From assembly GCF_006438955.1 (NCBI RefSeq), contig NZ_RCZK01000006.1, positions 62,001-126,000 on the forward strand: DNA of 64,000 nucleotides, read 5' to 3'. Below, piece after piece: positions 41,429 to 50,808 of the stretch (position 1 is its first letter; every line of letters begins with the position of its first letter). Made by a program: the position numbers and the translations under genes. This stretch comes from Sphingomonas oligophenolica. GTDB lineage: Bacteria; Pseudomonadota; Alphaproteobacteria; Sphingomonadales; Sphingomonadaceae. The notes beneath the pieces are model-generated. The model saw only the letters and a program-made list of their open reading frames with translations, had not been told where the DNA came from and searched no databases.

Positions 41429-41934
41429 TCCACCTCGAACTCACCCGCGAAGAACCCTGGCCCGCGGGCGAGTGGGAAGCGCTCGCGACCCGCGCGTGTC
41501 GCGCCGCGATCGAGCTGACACCCCAAGGCCCGCTCCTCACTACCCCAGCACGGATCGAGATTTCGGTGCGCCTGACGTCCGACGACGAGGTCCACACGCT
41601 CAACCGCCAGTATCGCGACCAGGACAAGCCGACCAACGTCCTCAGCTTCCCGATGGTCCAGCCCGACCTGATCGACACGATCAGCCAGAACAGCGACGAT
41701 GGCGAAGTCTTGCTGGGCGACATCGTCCTCGCGCACGACGTGTGCGTCGCCGAGGCCGCGGACAAGCACGTCAGCGTCGAACAACACGCGACGCATTTGC
41801 TCGTGCACGGCACGCTGCATCTGCTAGGCTACGACCATCTGGGGGACGAGGAGGCCGGGGCCATGGAGGATATCGAGCGCCAGGCGCTCGCCAGCCTCGG
41901 CATCGCGGACCCTTACCTGGTACGCGAGGAATAA
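41425..41934 (+). CDS. ybeY: Endoribonuclease YbeY
   Basis: A 169-residue UPF0054 protein with the zinc-binding signature H-x3-H-x5-H in THLLVHGTLHLLGYDH and the strand YRDQDKPTNVLSFP before it. YbeY matures the 3' end of 16S rRNA and takes part in ribosome quality control. It is normally the direct neighbour of phoH; here its start codon overlaps the stop of an inserted vapC toxin gene, so its translation is coupled to the toxin message. corC follows after seven bases. Confidence 0.94.
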   Translation: MIHLELTREEPWPAGEWEALATRACRAAIELTPQGPLLTTPARIEISVRLTSDDEVHTLNRQYRDQDKPTNVLSFPMVQPDLIDTISQNSDDGEVLLGDIVLAHDVCVAEAADKHVSVEQHATHLLVHGTLHLLGYDHLGDEEAGAMEDIERQALASLGIADPYLVREE

Positions 41935-41941
41935 GGATTCG

Positions 41942-42850
41942 ATGCCCGAAGACCGAAGTAGCGCCGGCAACGGCGACTCCACCGACAACAGCTTCTGGCG
42001 GGTCATGAAATCCGCCATCTTCGGCGACGCCAGCGCCGAATCGCTCCGCGAACAACTCGAGGAGGCGATCGACAAGCACGAAGGCGATCCGACCCCCGAC
42101 GCCAAGGGCGACCTGTCGCCGATCGAGCGCCAGATGGTCCGCAACCTGCTTCATTTCGGCGAACGCGACGCGGGCGACGTCGGCGTGCCGCGCGCCGATA
42201 TCGTCGCGGTCGAAGAGGGCACGACCTTTGCGCACCTCGTCCAGATCTTCGCCGACGCCGGTCACAGCCGCCTGCCGGTCTATCGCGGCGAACTCGATAC
42301 GATCATCGGGATGGTCCACATCAAGGACGTGTTCGCGATCCTGGCGAAGGGCGACGAGCCCCCCGCCGGAATCGCCGATCTGATCCGCGAACCGCTCTAC
42401 GTGCCGATGTCGCGCGGCGCGCTCGATCTGCTCGCCGACATGCGTGCCAGCCACGTGCACCTCGCGATCGTGCTCGACGAATATTCGGGAACCGAGGGGA
42501 TCGTCACGATCGAGGATCTGATCGAGGAGATCACCGGCGACATCGAGGACGAACATGACGAAGAGCCGCCCGCGCTGATCGTCCCGATCGACGACGGCGC
42601 GTGGGATCTCGACGCCCGCGCCGAACTCGAGGACGTCGCCGACCTGATCGACGAGCGGCTTGGCGATGGCGACAGCGATGTCGACACGATCGGCGGCCTC
42701 GCCGCGGTGCTCGCGGGCCATGTCCCCGCGGTCGGCGATTGCGTCGATCACCCGTCGGGCTGGAAAATCGAGATCACCCAGAGCGACGAACGCCGCGTCC
42801 ACCGCGTCCGGCTCCACCCCCCGCTCACCCCGATCGATCCCAACGAGTAA
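41942..42850 (+). CDS. CorC-like CBS-domain transporter-associated protein
   Basis: A 302-residue soluble CorC/HlyC-type protein. A short N-terminal helix region precedes two CBS domains (DIVAVEEGTTFAHLVQIFAD; GMVHIKDVFAIL; EYSGTEGIVTIEDLIEEITG) and a C-terminal transporter-associated (CorC_HlyC) domain. Related proteins act in Mg2+/Co2+ homeostasis. It is downstream of ybeY, the conserved position. lnt, the usual next gene, is displaced by about 2.9 kb. Confidence 0.92.
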   Translation: MPEDRSSAGNGDSTDNSFWRVMKSAIFGDASAESLREQLEEAIDKHEGDPTPDAKGDLSPIERQMVRNLLHFGERDAGDVGVPRADIVAVEEGTTFAHLVQIFADAGHSRLPVYRGELDTIIGMVHIKDVFAILAKGDEPPAGIADLIREPLYVPMSRGALDLLADMRASHVHLAIVLDEYSGTEGIVTIEDLIEEITGDIEDEHDEEPPALIVPIDDGAWDLDARAELEDVADLIDERLGDGDSDVDTIGGLAAVLAGHVPAVGDCVDHPSGWKIEITQSDERRVHRVRLHPPLTPIDPNE

Positions 42851-42918
42851 CGCTGGGTCGGCGCGCCGCTTCACCACCCCCCCTTCCGCCGCCGCGCGCA
42901 CGCCGCTATCGCTTGGTC

Positions 42919-44268
42919 ATGCGCAAACACATCCTCATCGTCCTCGGCCTGATCGTCCTCGTCGCGATCGCCGGTTTCGTCTATCTGGCGTGGCCCGATT
43001 CCGCGAAGCTCAGCGTTGCCGAGGTCGCGGGCGTCCGACCCGACATCACCGCGCCGCGGATCCAGACGATCCCGACGATCAATGTCGCCGATGTCGTCGG
43101 CTGGCAGGACGGCGCGACCCCCACCGCCGCGCCCGGCCTGACGGTCCGCCCGTTCGCGACCGGGCTCGATCACCCGCGCTGGCTCTATCGCTTGCCCAAC
43201 GGCGACGTGCTGGTCGCCGAAACCAATTCGCCCCTGCGCAAGGGCGGCGGCATCCAAGGGTGGGTGATGAAGCACCTGCTCGGCAAGGCAGGCGCGGCCG
43301 GGCCGTCGGCGAACCGGATCACGCTGCTCCGCGATACCAATGGCGACGGCGTCTCGGACCAGCGATCGGTGTTCATGACCGGGCTCAATTCCCCCTTCGG
43401 CATGGCGCTGTTCAAGGGGCAGCTCTACATCGGCAACACCGATGCGCTGGTCCGCGTCCCCTATACCGACGGCCAGACCCGGATCACCGCAACGCCTGAA
43501 ACCGTGATCAAGCTCAATCCCGGCGGCAATCACTGGGCGCGCAATGTCATCCCCGCCCCCGACGGCAAGACGCTCTACGTCTCGGTCGGCTCGGCGACCA
43601 ACATCGCCGACCACGGGATCGATGCCGAGAAATACCGCGCCAACATCCTCCAGGCCTGGCCCGACGCGAAGACCTTCCGGATCTATGCCGCGGGCTTGCG
43701 GAACCCGCAGGGCATGGCGATCAACCCGATCACGGGGCAGCTGTGGACCGTCGTCAACGAACGCGACATGCTCGGCTCCGATCTCGCCCCCGATTACCTG
43801 ACCCAGGTCGAATTCGGCGACCAGTTCGGCTGGCCCTGGTATTATTGGGGCGGCTATCCCGACACCCGGGTCGAGCCCGCCAACCCCGCGCTCCAGCAAT
43901 ATTCGAAGCGCCCCGATTACGCGATGGGGCCGCACGTCGCCGCGCTCGGCCTCGATTTCGCCAACGACATCAAGCTTGGCCAGCGCTTCGCCAACGGCGC
44001 GTTCGTCGGCGAACATGGCTCGTGGAACCGCAAGCCGGTGTCGGGGTACAAAGTCGTCTACGTCGCCTTTGCCGCGTCGGGCTTCCCCGCACCCGGCACC
44101 AAGCCGGTGGATGTGCTGACCGGCTTCCTCGACGCCAAGGGTGAGGCGCGCGGCCGCCCCGTTGGCGTCATCGCCGACCAGACCGGCGCGATGCTGGTCG
44201 CGGACGATGTCGGCAACGTCGTGTGGCGGGTGAGCCCCGCCGCGCCGACCCAGACCGCGGCGCGGTGA
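42919..44268 (+). CDS. PQQ-dependent sugar dehydrogenase family protein
   Basis: A 449-residue protein with one N-terminal membrane helix (ILIVLGLIVLVAIAGFVYLA) and a six-bladed beta-propeller of the soluble glucose dehydrogenase/YliI type. Typical parts are DHPRWLYRLPNGDVLVAETN, AAGLRNPQGMAINPITGQLW, NERDMLGSDLAPDYL and GEHGSWNRKPVSGYKVV. It would face the periplasm and oxidise aldose sugars if PQQ is available; no pqq genes lie in this window. It is inserted between corC and lnt. Confidence 0.87.
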   Translation: MRKHILIVLGLIVLVAIAGFVYLAWPDSAKLSVAEVAGVRPDITAPRIQTIPTINVADVVGWQDGATPTAAPGLTVRPFATGLDHPRWLYRLPNGDVLVAETNSPLRKGGGIQGWVMKHLLGKAGAAGPSANRITLLRDTNGDGVSDQRSVFMTGLNSPFGMALFKGQLYIGNTDALVRVPYTDGQTRITATPETVIKLNPGGNHWARNVIPAPDGKTLYVSVGSATNIADHGIDAEKYRANILQAWPDAKTFRIYAAGLRNPQGMAINPITGQLWTVVNERDMLGSDLAPDYLTQVEFGDQFGWPWYYWGGYPDTRVEPANPALQQYSKRPDYAMGPHVAALGLDFANDIKLGQRFANGAFVGEHGSWNRKPVSGYKVVYVAFAASGFPAPGTKPVDVLTGFLDAKGEARGRPVGVIADQTGAMLVADDVGNVVWRVSPAAPTQTAAR

Positions 44269-44327
44269 AGCGACTCGAGGATGGCGCGCGCGATCGTCAT
44301 GGGCGCAGGCCAGATCGGCTTCGTGAA

Positions 44328-44432
44328 CCGTTCGCCCTGAGCCTACCGGGTTCCCATGAAAGTAGTACTTTCATGGGGCCGGGTCGAAGGGCCTGAGGCT
44401 CACTGTGCTTCGACAAGCTCAGCACGAACGGG
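44328..44432. repeat. Family A repeat pair interrupted by a palindrome
   Basis: The left copy (from 44328) is split after GCCCTGAGCCT by a 38-nt insert (44345-44382) and resumes with GTCGAAGGGC. The facing copy lies at about 44406-44432. Deleting the insert restores the family consensus. Confidence 0.78.
44345..44382. repeat. 38-nt palindromic insertion inside a family A repeat
   Basis: The core CCCATGAAAGTA-G-TACTTTCATGGG has perfect 12-bp arms (44353-44364 and 44366-44377) and CCGG ends. It differs from the insert at 3026-3063 mainly by G for C in the arms and a one-base instead of two-base centre. Both inserts are 38 nt. Confidence 0.7.
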
Positions 44433-44438
44433 TTTAAA

Positions 44439-44915
44439 GTGACGTCATCCTACGCCAGCGGCCCGACGCCCGCGCTCGTCGCCGCGTGCGCGAAACTCGC
44501 CAGCGCGATGGCGGGCGCGCACGATCGGTGGTGGATCATCGGCAGCGCGGCGGTCGCGCTTCATGGCGCCGACGCGGGAAACGTGCGCGACGTCTATGTG
44601 CTGCTCAGCCGTCGCGACGCGGAGGTAATATGCGCGAAGCACGTCATACCGATCGAACCCCATACGCCCCATCCGCTATTCCGCTCGGCGGTGTTCGCAC
44701 GATGGACTGGGATGCCGCTGACGATCGAGTTGATGGCGGATCTAGAGGTCGCGGCTTCGGCCGGGTGGCAACGCCTCGCGCCGGCCACGCGTCAGCAGTT
44801 CACGACCGCAGCGGGATCGATTTACGTCCCCGACCGGCAGGAACTCGCTGCGATCCTGCGCCGGTTCGGGCGGGAAAAGGATATAGTCCGGGCGGCCGCA
44901 CTCGACCGCGCCTGA
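44439..44915 (+). CDS. Hypothetical nucleotidyltransferase-like protein
   Basis: A 158-residue soluble protein. The segment RWWIIGSAAVALHGADAGNV followed by RDVYVLLSRRDAEVI resembles the G-S-x-A-L-x-G ... D-x-D core of minimal nucleotidyltransferases, but the second Asp of the pair is Tyr here, so activity is doubtful. The start is GTG, seven bases after the family A repeat. An ATG 23 codons later would still keep the core. Function unknown. Confidence 0.6.
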   Translation: MTSSYASGPTPALVAACAKLASAMAGAHDRWWIIGSAAVALHGADAGNVRDVYVLLSRRDAEVICAKHVIPIEPHTPHPLFRSAVFARWTGMPLTIELMADLEVAASAGWQRLAPATRQQFTTAAGSIYVPDRQELAAILRRFGREKDIVRAAALDRA

Positions 44916-44916
44916 G

Positions 44917-45219
44917 CTATTTCAGCAGCTTGGGCGCCTCGGCTTGAATGACGTCGCGGATTTTCCCCGCGAACAACCCGAGAAATCCGGGGAGGTCGAC
45001 CACCGCGTGAACCTTGTCGTCGAAGACGGTTGCCGACGATCGGATCACCTGCCCCATCGCCTCGACGGTGAACACCATCGTGTCGCCTTCCCAGTCGTGG
45101 ACGACCTTGGCGCCGCCGGGGATCATCCGCCCGATCTTGCCGATCCCGCCGTCGAGCCGCTCGCGCACCGCCGCCTTGCCGAGCTGGTGCGGGATGTCGA
45201 GTTCGATCGGCGCGGTCAT
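44917..45219 (-). CDS. Polyhydroxyalkanoic acid system family protein
   Basis: A 100-residue protein of the PHA_gran_rgn family ([24 protein letters not shown]-type middle, [20 protein letters not shown]). The family name comes from its frequent location near polyester granule genes; here no such genes are adjacent. The biochemical role is unknown. It is coupled to the upstream VOC gene by a four-base overlap (45216-45219). Confidence 0.82.
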   Translation of the reverse strand: MTAPIELDIPHQLGKAAVRERLDGGIGKIGRMIPGGAKVVHDWEGDTMVFTVEAMGQVIRSSATVFDDKVHAVVDLPGFLGLFAGKIRDVIQAEAPKLLK

Positions 45220-45662
45220 GCCGCCTGCTCCACCGGCGGCGCGTCGGTCGCGAACAGCATCGCGTCATCGCCGAATGCCTTGAATTCGAGCGCGTTGCCC
45301 GACGGATCGCGAAAGAACATCGTCGATTGCTCGCCCGCCTGCCCCGCGAAGCGGGTGTACGGCGCGATCCCGAACGCCACCCCCGCCGCCGCGACCCGCG
45401 CCGCGAGCGCGGCCCAGTCCGCAGGAGTCAGCACGATCCCGAAATGCGGCACCGGCACCGCATGCCCGTCGACCGCATTCTCGACCGCGACCGGCACCGC
45501 CGCCGGATCGAGATGCGCGACGATCTGGTGGCCGAAGAAATCGAAATCGATCCAGTGATCGCTTGACCGGCCTTCGGTGCAGCCGAGCGTATCGCGATAG
45601 AAGCCCCGCGCGGCGGCGAGGTCGTGGACCGGGAAGGCGAGATGGAACGGGCGTAGTGTCAT
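45216..45662 (-). CDS. VOC family (glyoxalase-like) protein
   Basis: A 148-residue vicinal-oxygen-chelate fold protein: [53 protein letters not shown] and [17 protein letters not shown]. The metal-ligand positions (His near residue 7, His in PHFG, Glu in ALEF) are present. Members include dioxygenases and lyases; the substrate is not predictable. Its stop overlaps the start of the PHA-system gene. Confidence 0.87.
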   Translation of the reverse strand: MTLRPFHLAFPVHDLAAARGFYRDTLGCTEGRSSDHWIDFDFFGHQIVAHLDPAAVPVAVENAVDGHAVPVPHFGIVLTPADWAALAARVAAAGVAFGIAPYTRFAGQAGEQSTMFFRDPSGNALEFKAFGDDAMLFATDAPPVEQAA

Positions 45663-45742
45663 GCGCGGATGATACAGTGGAAGCGCCGCCCGTTCAATTC
45701 CTCCCCTTAGCGGGCGCGGATTTAGTCGATAAGAGCCGCTTC

Positions 45743-47281
45743 ATGGATCGCGTATATCGTTACCCCGCCCTCGCCAGCCTCGTGCTCGGCGCGATCGCCG
45801 CGACCGGGTTCGCGCCGCTTCAGTTGTGGCCGCTGACGCTGCTGGGCTTCGCGGGCTGGATCGCGCTCGTCCACCGCGCGCCCAGCCTCCGCCAGGCGCT
45901 GTGGCTGGGCTGGGCGTTCGGGGTCGGCCACTTCACGATCAACAACAACTGGGTCCAGCACGCATTCGATTTCCAGGACAAGATGCCCCCCGTGCTCGGC
46001 TATTTCGCCGCGGTCGGGCTGGCGCTCTACCTCGCGGTCTACCCCGCGATGGCCGCGGGGCTCGCGTGGCGCTTGGGGCGGCGGGGGAGCCGGGTCGACC
46101 TTGCGTACCTGTTGCTGTTCGGCGCGGTGTGGATCCTCACCGAATGGCTCCGCGCGGTCGTGTTCACCGGCTATGCGTGGGATCCGATCGGGGTGGTCTG
46201 GGTCGCGGTGATCGGCGTTGCGCGCGTCTCGGCGTGGATCGGCACCTATGCGCTGTCCGGACTGACGATCGTCGCGGCGGGGTCGCTGCTCCTCGTCCGG
46301 CGGCAGGTCGCAGTCCCCGCCGGGATCGCCGCCGCCATCGCGCTCGCCGCGCTCAGCGCGGTCTGGACCGATGCGCCGCCCCCCGCTCGCTCCGCGCCGC
46401 GCCTCCGTGTCGTCCAGCCCAACATCGACAACAACCTCCGCGGTAGAGACGGCGGCGACTTTGCGCTGCGCGCGCTCATTAATGGGTCGGGCACGCCGGG
46501 GCCGGTGCCGCGGCTGGTGATGTGGCCCGAGGGCTTGATCGATGACTTCATCGAAAGCGGTTATCCGGACTATGTCTATGCGCGGCACTGGCCCGACGTC
46601 ATCCGGACACGGATCGCGCGCGCACTCGGCCCGCGCGACGTGCTTCTGACCAGCGCCAGCACGCTGACGTTCGACGCGCTGGGCGAGGTATCGGGCGCGG
46701 GCAATTCGGTGCTCGCGATCACCCCCGATGCGCAGATCGCCGGGCGCTACGACAAGGCGCACCTCGTCCCCTATGGCGAATATCTACCGATCCCCTGGCT
46801 GCTGAAGCCATTGGGCCTGGCCCGCCTCGTCCCGGGTGACATGGATTTCACCCCCGGTCCCGGCCCCAGCAGCATTGTGCTGCCGGGCTTCGGCGCGATC
46901 GGAATCCAGGTCTGTTACGAAATCGTCTTTTCGGGCCAGATCGTCGATGAGGCGCATCGCCCGCGGATGATCTTCAATCCCTCGAACGACGCCTGGTTCG
47001 GCAGTTGGGGTCCGCCCCAGCATCTGGCGCAGGCGCGGATGCGCGCGATCGAGGAAGGGCTGCCGATCGTCCGCTCGACCCCGACCGGCATCTCCGCGGT
47101 GATCGCCTCCGACGGACGGTTGCTCGCCACCGTGCCGCACCACCGCGCCGGCGCGATCGATATCGCGATGCCCCCTGCGCTCGTCCCCACGTTGTTTGCG
47201 CGGATCGGCAACTGGATGGCGCTGATGGTCGGGCTGGCGATGCTGATTCTCGGCGTTGCCATCCGCAGGCGGGCTCGCTAG
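45743..47281 (+). CDS. lnt: Apolipoprotein N-acyltransferase
   Basis: A 512-residue Lnt with about seven N-terminal membrane helices and a C-terminal nitrilase domain. The triad E263 (WPEGLIDDF), K338 ([14 protein letters not shown]) and C391 (IQVCYEIVF) aligns with E. coli E267-K335-C387. It adds the third acyl chain to lipoproteins in the inner membrane, so it would mature lipoproteins such as the DUF885 protein of this window. It precedes metK as in many alphaproteobacteria. The ATG at 45743 begins [13 protein letters not shown]. Confidence 0.95.
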   Translation: MDRVYRYPALASLVLGAIAATGFAPLQLWPLTLLGFAGWIALVHRAPSLRQALWLGWAFGVGHFTINNNWVQHAFDFQDKMPPVLGYFAAVGLALYLAVYPAMAAGLAWRLGRRGSRVDLAYLLLFGAVWILTEWLRAVVFTGYAWDPIGVVWVAVIGVARVSAWIGTYALSGLTIVAAGSLLLVRRQVAVPAGIAAAIALAALSAVWTDAPPPARSAPRLRVVQPNIDNNLRGRDGGDFALRALINGSGTPGPVPRLVMWPEGLIDDFIESGYPDYVYARHWPDVIRTRIARALGPRDVLLTSASTLTFDALGEVSGAGNSVLAITPDAQIAGRYDKAHLVPYGEYLPIPWLLKPLGLARLVPGDMDFTPGPGPSSIVLPGFGAIGIQVCYEIVFSGQIVDEAHRPRMIFNPSNDAWFGSWGPPQHLAQARMRAIEEGLPIVRSTPTGISAVIASDGRLLATVPHHRAGAIDIAMPPALVPTLFARIGNWMALMVGLAMLILGVAIRRRAR

Positions 47282-47286
47282 GGCTC

Positions 47287-47306
47287 ATATAAAGCTTTCT
47301 TTATAT
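47287..47306. promoter_or_regulatory. Dyad operator between lnt and metK
   Basis: ATATAAAG-CTTT-CTTTATAT is a perfect 8-bp inverted repeat with a four-base spacer (extended by T-S on each side). It is very AT-rich in a GC-rich setting and 34 bases before the metK ATG. It suits a dimeric repressor controlling methionine-cycle genes, for example a SahR-type ArsR-family regulator; that identity is an inference. No riboswitch fold was recognised. Confidence 0.5.
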
Positions 47307-47339
47307 CAGCCTCAGCCCCTTAGCCGCGAGAGTATGTTC

Positions 47340-48560
47340 ATGCGCAAGTCGTTCATCTTCACCAGCGAATCGGTGTCCGAAGGTCACCCCGACAAGGTCG
47401 CCGACCAGATCAGCGACACGGTCGTCGATCTGTTCCTGGGCAAGGATCCCCAGGCACGGATCGCATGCGAGACGTTGACGACGACCCAGCTCGTCGTCTT
47501 GGCCGGCGAAATCCGCGGCAAGGGCATCTACGAGAATAATGAGTGGGCGCCGGGCGTCCTCGAGGAAATCGAGGCCGCGGTGCGCAACACCGTCAAGGAA
47601 ATCGGATACGCCCAGTCGGGCTTCCACTGGGAAAGCTTCCGCTTCGAAAACAACCTCCACGGCCAATCCGCCGAAATCGCAATGGGCGTCGACGAAAGCG
47701 GCAACAAGGACGAGGGCGCGGGCGATCAGGGCATCATGTTCGGCTATGCGACCGACGAGACCCCAGGCCTGATGCCCGCCACGCTCTACTACAGCCACAA
47801 GATCCTCGAACGGATGGCCGCCGACCGCCATTCGGGTGCCGCCCCCTTCCTCGAGCCCGATGCCAAGAGCCAGGTGACGCTGGAATATGAGGATGAAAAA
47901 CCGGTCCGCGCGACCGCGCTTGTCGTCTCGACCCAGCACGCACCCGGCTATTGCGAGAAGGGCGAGAATGCCGATCCCGCCAAATATGCGGTGCTGCGCG
48001 ACTATGTGATGGGCGTGTTTAACGACGTGCTCCCCGACGGTTTTATCACCGAGGCGACCAAAATCTATATCAACCCGACCGGCGCGTTCGAGATCGGCGG
48101 GCCGGACGGCGACGCCGGCGTCACCGGGCGCAAGATCATCGTCGACACCTATGGCGGCGCGGCCCCGCACGGCGGAGGCGCGTTCAGCGGCAAGGATCCG
48201 ACCAAGGTCGATCGCTCGGCGGCCTATGTCGCGCGCTATCTCGCCAAGAACATTGTCGCTGCCGGGCTCGCGCGTCGCTGCACGATTCAGCTCAGCTATG
48301 CGATCGGCATCGCCGAGCCGCTGTCGGTCTATGTCGATCTTCACGGCACCGGGACCGTTACCGAGGCCGCGCTCGAAGCCGCGCTGCCGCGGCTCGTCCG
48401 CCTGACCCCCAAGGGCATCCGCGAACACCTCAAGCTTAACGCCCCGATCTACAAGAGGAGCGCCGCCTACGGTCACTTCGGGCGTGAGGCCGAGGGCGAT
48501 CACTTCACCTGGGAAAAGACCGATCTGATCGATCAGCTCAAGGACGCCGTCGCCGCGTAA
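47340..48560 (+). CDS. metK: S-adenosylmethionine synthetase
   Basis: A 406-residue MetK. Motifs include [13 protein letters not shown] at residues 14-26, DQGIMFGYA, and [19 protein letters not shown]. It makes S-adenosylmethionine from methionine and ATP, the methyl donor for TrmD, TrmB, MiaB, MtaB and the radical SAM enzymes nearby. Two in-frame ATGs exist (47334 and 47340); GCGAGAG is well spaced only for the second. A dyad operator lies upstream. Confidence 0.97.
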   Translation: MRKSFIFTSESVSEGHPDKVADQISDTVVDLFLGKDPQARIACETLTTTQLVVLAGEIRGKGIYENNEWAPGVLEEIEAAVRNTVKEIGYAQSGFHWESFRFENNLHGQSAEIAMGVDESGNKDEGAGDQGIMFGYATDETPGLMPATLYYSHKILERMAADRHSGAAPFLEPDAKSQVTLEYEDEKPVRATALVVSTQHAPGYCEKGENADPAKYAVLRDYVMGVFNDVLPDGFITEATKIYINPTGAFEIGGPDGDAGVTGRKIIVDTYGGAAPHGGGAFSGKDPTKVDRSAAYVARYLAKNIVAAGLARRCTIQLSYAIGIAEPLSVYVDLHGTGTVTEAALEAALPRLVRLTPKGIREHLKLNAPIYKRSAAYGHFGREAEGDHFTWEKTDLIDQLKDAVAA

Positions 48561-48571
48561 CCCCATTCTCG

Positions 48572-48598
48572 GCGGGGATCGGTCTGACCGATCCCCGC
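48572..48598. terminator. Bidirectional hairpin after metK
   Basis: GCGGGGATCGGT-CTG-ACCGATCCCCGC has twelve perfect pairs and a three-base loop, 12 bases after the metK stop and 5 bases before the end of the convergent formate/nitrite transporter gene. It is the strongest simple hairpin of the window. Confidence 0.7.
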
Positions 48599-48602
48599 AT
48601 CG

Positions 48603-49499
48603 CTACCGGCTGCGATCCTTGACGTCGTCGCCTGCATCCTTGCCGCCATCGCCGTCCTGGACGTCGCTCCTGACCTGCGCGTGCGCCAACAGCGCGAACA
48701 GTCCCGCGCCGCCGATCAGATTGCCGATCAGCGCGGGCAGGATGATCCCGCCGAGCGCGGTCCCGACGCTCACATGCCCATCGAACATCAACAGGAACGC
48801 CTCGTCCGATCCGACGATCGAATGCGAAAACCCGCCGAGCGCGACGATATAGGTGATCAGGAAAATCACCCAGAACGACTGGGTCCGCGCATTGGGCAGC
48901 ACCCACGCGATCATCGCGATCAGGAACCCAGCGGGCACCGCGTTGATCACGGTCTGCCCGAATCCGAGTTCGCTGACCTGCATTGCCACGTCGATCATGC
49001 CCTGTTTCAACGCCGGATCGACGATCAACCCATACGACGTTCCCGCTCCCGCGATCGCGGTGCCGATCAGATTTGCGCCGATCACGATTGCCCACAACCG
49101 CAACGTCCGCGTCAATGCCCAGCGCGATGGTGTGGTCGCCAGCGGTAGCATCGCGGTTACGGTGCTTTCGGTGAACAACTGTAATCGCCCCAGGATCACG
49201 AGCAGGAACCCAATCGGATATCCCAACGCCACCACCGCTTCGCGCCATGGTGCATCGGGCAGCTTGGAATGCAGCATGCCCTCTGCGACCAGCGAGGTAT
49301 TGATCGCGATGCCGGCCGCGATCCCCGACCACGTCAACGCCCAGAATGGACGATCGAGTTCGTCCTCGCCCGCCTTGCGCACCGTCCGGTGCAACGCGAC
49401 CGCACTCGGCGCGCCGGGGGCGACATCCTTCTCTTCGTTCGCGTCGTCGCCCGATGCGCCGCCATCGGCCTGGTCGCGATCATGTTCGGTTTCTGCCAT
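48603..49499 (-). CDS. Formate/nitrite transporter (FNT) family protein
   Basis: A 298-residue channel protein with an acidic N-terminal tail (about 45 residues) and six membrane helices (ALTWSGIAAGIAINTSLVAE, LGYPIGFLLVILGRLQLFTE, WAIVIGANLIGTAIAGAG, NAVPAGFLIAMIAWVLPNAR, GGIILPALIGNLIGGAGLFA). The pattern is that of YfdC-like FNT proteins. The anion carried is unknown. It lies between metK and trmB, which are often adjacent. Confidence 0.87.
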   Translation of the reverse strand: MAETEHDRDQADGGASGDDANEEKDVAPGAPSAVALHRTVRKAGEDELDRPFWALTWSGIAAGIAINTSLVAEGMLHSKLPDAPWREAVVALGYPIGFLLVILGRLQLFTESTVTAMLPLATTPSRWALTRTLRLWAIVIGANLIGTAIAGAGTSYGLIVDPALKQGMIDVAMQVSELGFGQTVINAVPAGFLIAMIAWVLPNARTQSFWVIFLITYIVALGGFSHSIVGSDEAFLLMFDGHVSVGTALGGIILPALIGNLIGGAGLFALLAHAQVRSDVQDGDGGKDAGDDVKDRSR

Positions 49500-49557
49500 T
49501 TAGCCGCAAACGCGCGATCGCTCGACTTTGCTCCACGACGACGATAGGCGCGCGGCG

Positions 49558-50238
49558 ATGAACGATCCCACCACGATCCGGCGGCTGTATGGCCGTCGCC
49601 AGGGACACAAGCTGCGCCAGGGCCAGGCCGCGTTGGTCGAGGAGTTGCTGCCCCGGATCGCGCTGCCCGATACCGGCGCGCTCGACGCCGCCACGCTGTT
49701 CGGCGACGCCCGCCCGCTCGAACTCGAAATCGGCTTCGGCGCGGGCGAACATCTCGCGGGCCAAGCCGCGATGCGCCCCGATCATGGTTTCATCGGCTGC
49801 GAACCGTTCCTCAACGGCGTCGTCGGCGCGCTCGGCCATGTCCGCGACGGCGGCCTCAACAACGTCCGCCTCCACATGGGCGATGCGCTCGAAGTGATCG
49901 AACGGCTCCCCGACGCCAGCCTGTCGCGCGCCTATCTGCTCCATCCCGATCCATGGCGAAAGGCGCGCCACGCCAAGCGGCGGATGATCAACCACGGCCC
50001 GCTCGACCTGATCGCCGCCAAGCTCAAGCCGGGGTGCGAATTCCGCCTCGGCACCGACGATCCGACTTATTGCCGCTGGGCGATGATGGTCATGAACCAG
50101 CGCCGCGATTTTGTCTGGACCGCCGCGACCCCGACCGATTTCCTCACCCGCCCCGACGACTGGCCGGAAACGCGCTACGAACGCAAGGCGCGGCGCAAGG
50201 GCCACGAGGTGTGGTACTTCCGCTACGTGCGGCGCTAA
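49558..50238 (+). CDS. trmB: tRNA (guanine-46-N7)-methyltransferase TrmB
   Basis: A 226-residue TrmB. The SAM-binding motif is LELEIGFGAGEHLAGQA, followed by FIGCEPFLNGV, DASLSRAYLLHPDPWRKARH (the family signature with PDPW) and FRLGTDD. It makes m7G46 in the tRNA variable loop. The ATG at 49558 gives the family N-terminus (RRLYGRRQGHKLRQGQAALV); ten extra codons upstream are possible. Confidence 0.94.
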   Translation: MNDPTTIRRLYGRRQGHKLRQGQAALVEELLPRIALPDTGALDAATLFGDARPLELEIGFGAGEHLAGQAAMRPDHGFIGCEPFLNGVVGALGHVRDGGLNNVRLHMGDALEVIERLPDASLSRAYLLHPDPWRKARHAKRRMINHGPLDLIAAKLKPGCEFRLGTDDPTYCRWAMMVMNQRRDFVWTAATPTDFLTRPDDWPETRYERKARRKGHEVWYFRYVRR

Positions 50239-50253
50239 CCGACCGTCGCGTCG

Positions 50254-50580
50254 TCAGGCGCGCACGATCGCGGCCATCTGGTCGGGCGCCAGTTCGGTCG
50301 CGAATTCGAGTCCGAACCGCCCGGCGTTGACCCACACGACCTTCCCCGCCTTGGGCTCGCCGTTCAGCCGTACGCTGGCCTCGCTGCCGCATTGCGGATC
50401 GGTGGCGGTGTGAACCTTCGACCCCGTGGTCGACACGTCGAGCACATGCGCGCGCGCCGTCACCGCGTCGATCACCACCTCGGTCAACAGGAACACCTTC
50501 GACCGGGGCGCGCGTCGGTGATTGGCTGACCCGCGGGTTTCTACGGCAGGAACGACCGATGGCGGTGTGACGACATCCAT
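50254..50580 (-). CDS. PilZ domain protein
   Basis: A 108-residue single PilZ domain. The cyclic-di-GMP-binding signature is present as an RRAPR cluster near residue 25 and DVSTTGSK about 25 residues later, followed by [19 protein letters not shown]. Such stand-alone PilZ proteins transmit c-di-GMP levels to motility or envelope functions; the partner is unknown. The ATG at 50580 is chosen; one four codons earlier also exists. Confidence 0.85.
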   Translation of the reverse strand: MDVVTPPSVVPAVETRGSANHRRAPRSKVFLLTEVVIDAVTARAHVLDVSTTGSKVHTATDPQCGSEASVRLNGEPKAGKVVWVNAGRFGLEFATELAPDQMAAIVRA

Positions 50581-50808
50581 GGCTCCTTGCACCTTCCGAT
50601 CGATCTTGCCGCCGCCTTAACGCTGTTAGCCAGCTTGTCGGACGCCGAGGACGATAGTCGCCCTATTCCAATCGGCTATGCGCATTGGCGCGTTAGGATC
50701 GCGTTTAACCACACGGTGAGCGCGGCGTTAGGGATTGGCCGCGGCGGCGCTGCTACGCTAACGACCGACCGGCCCGATCGGCGACCGATACAAGGACATG
50801 ACCCGACG

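Noticed and set aside
47282..47339. SAM riboswitch before metK
   Set aside because: The leader is only about 58 bases and contains a simple protein-type dyad; no SAM-II, SAM/SAH or SAM-I core could be drawn.
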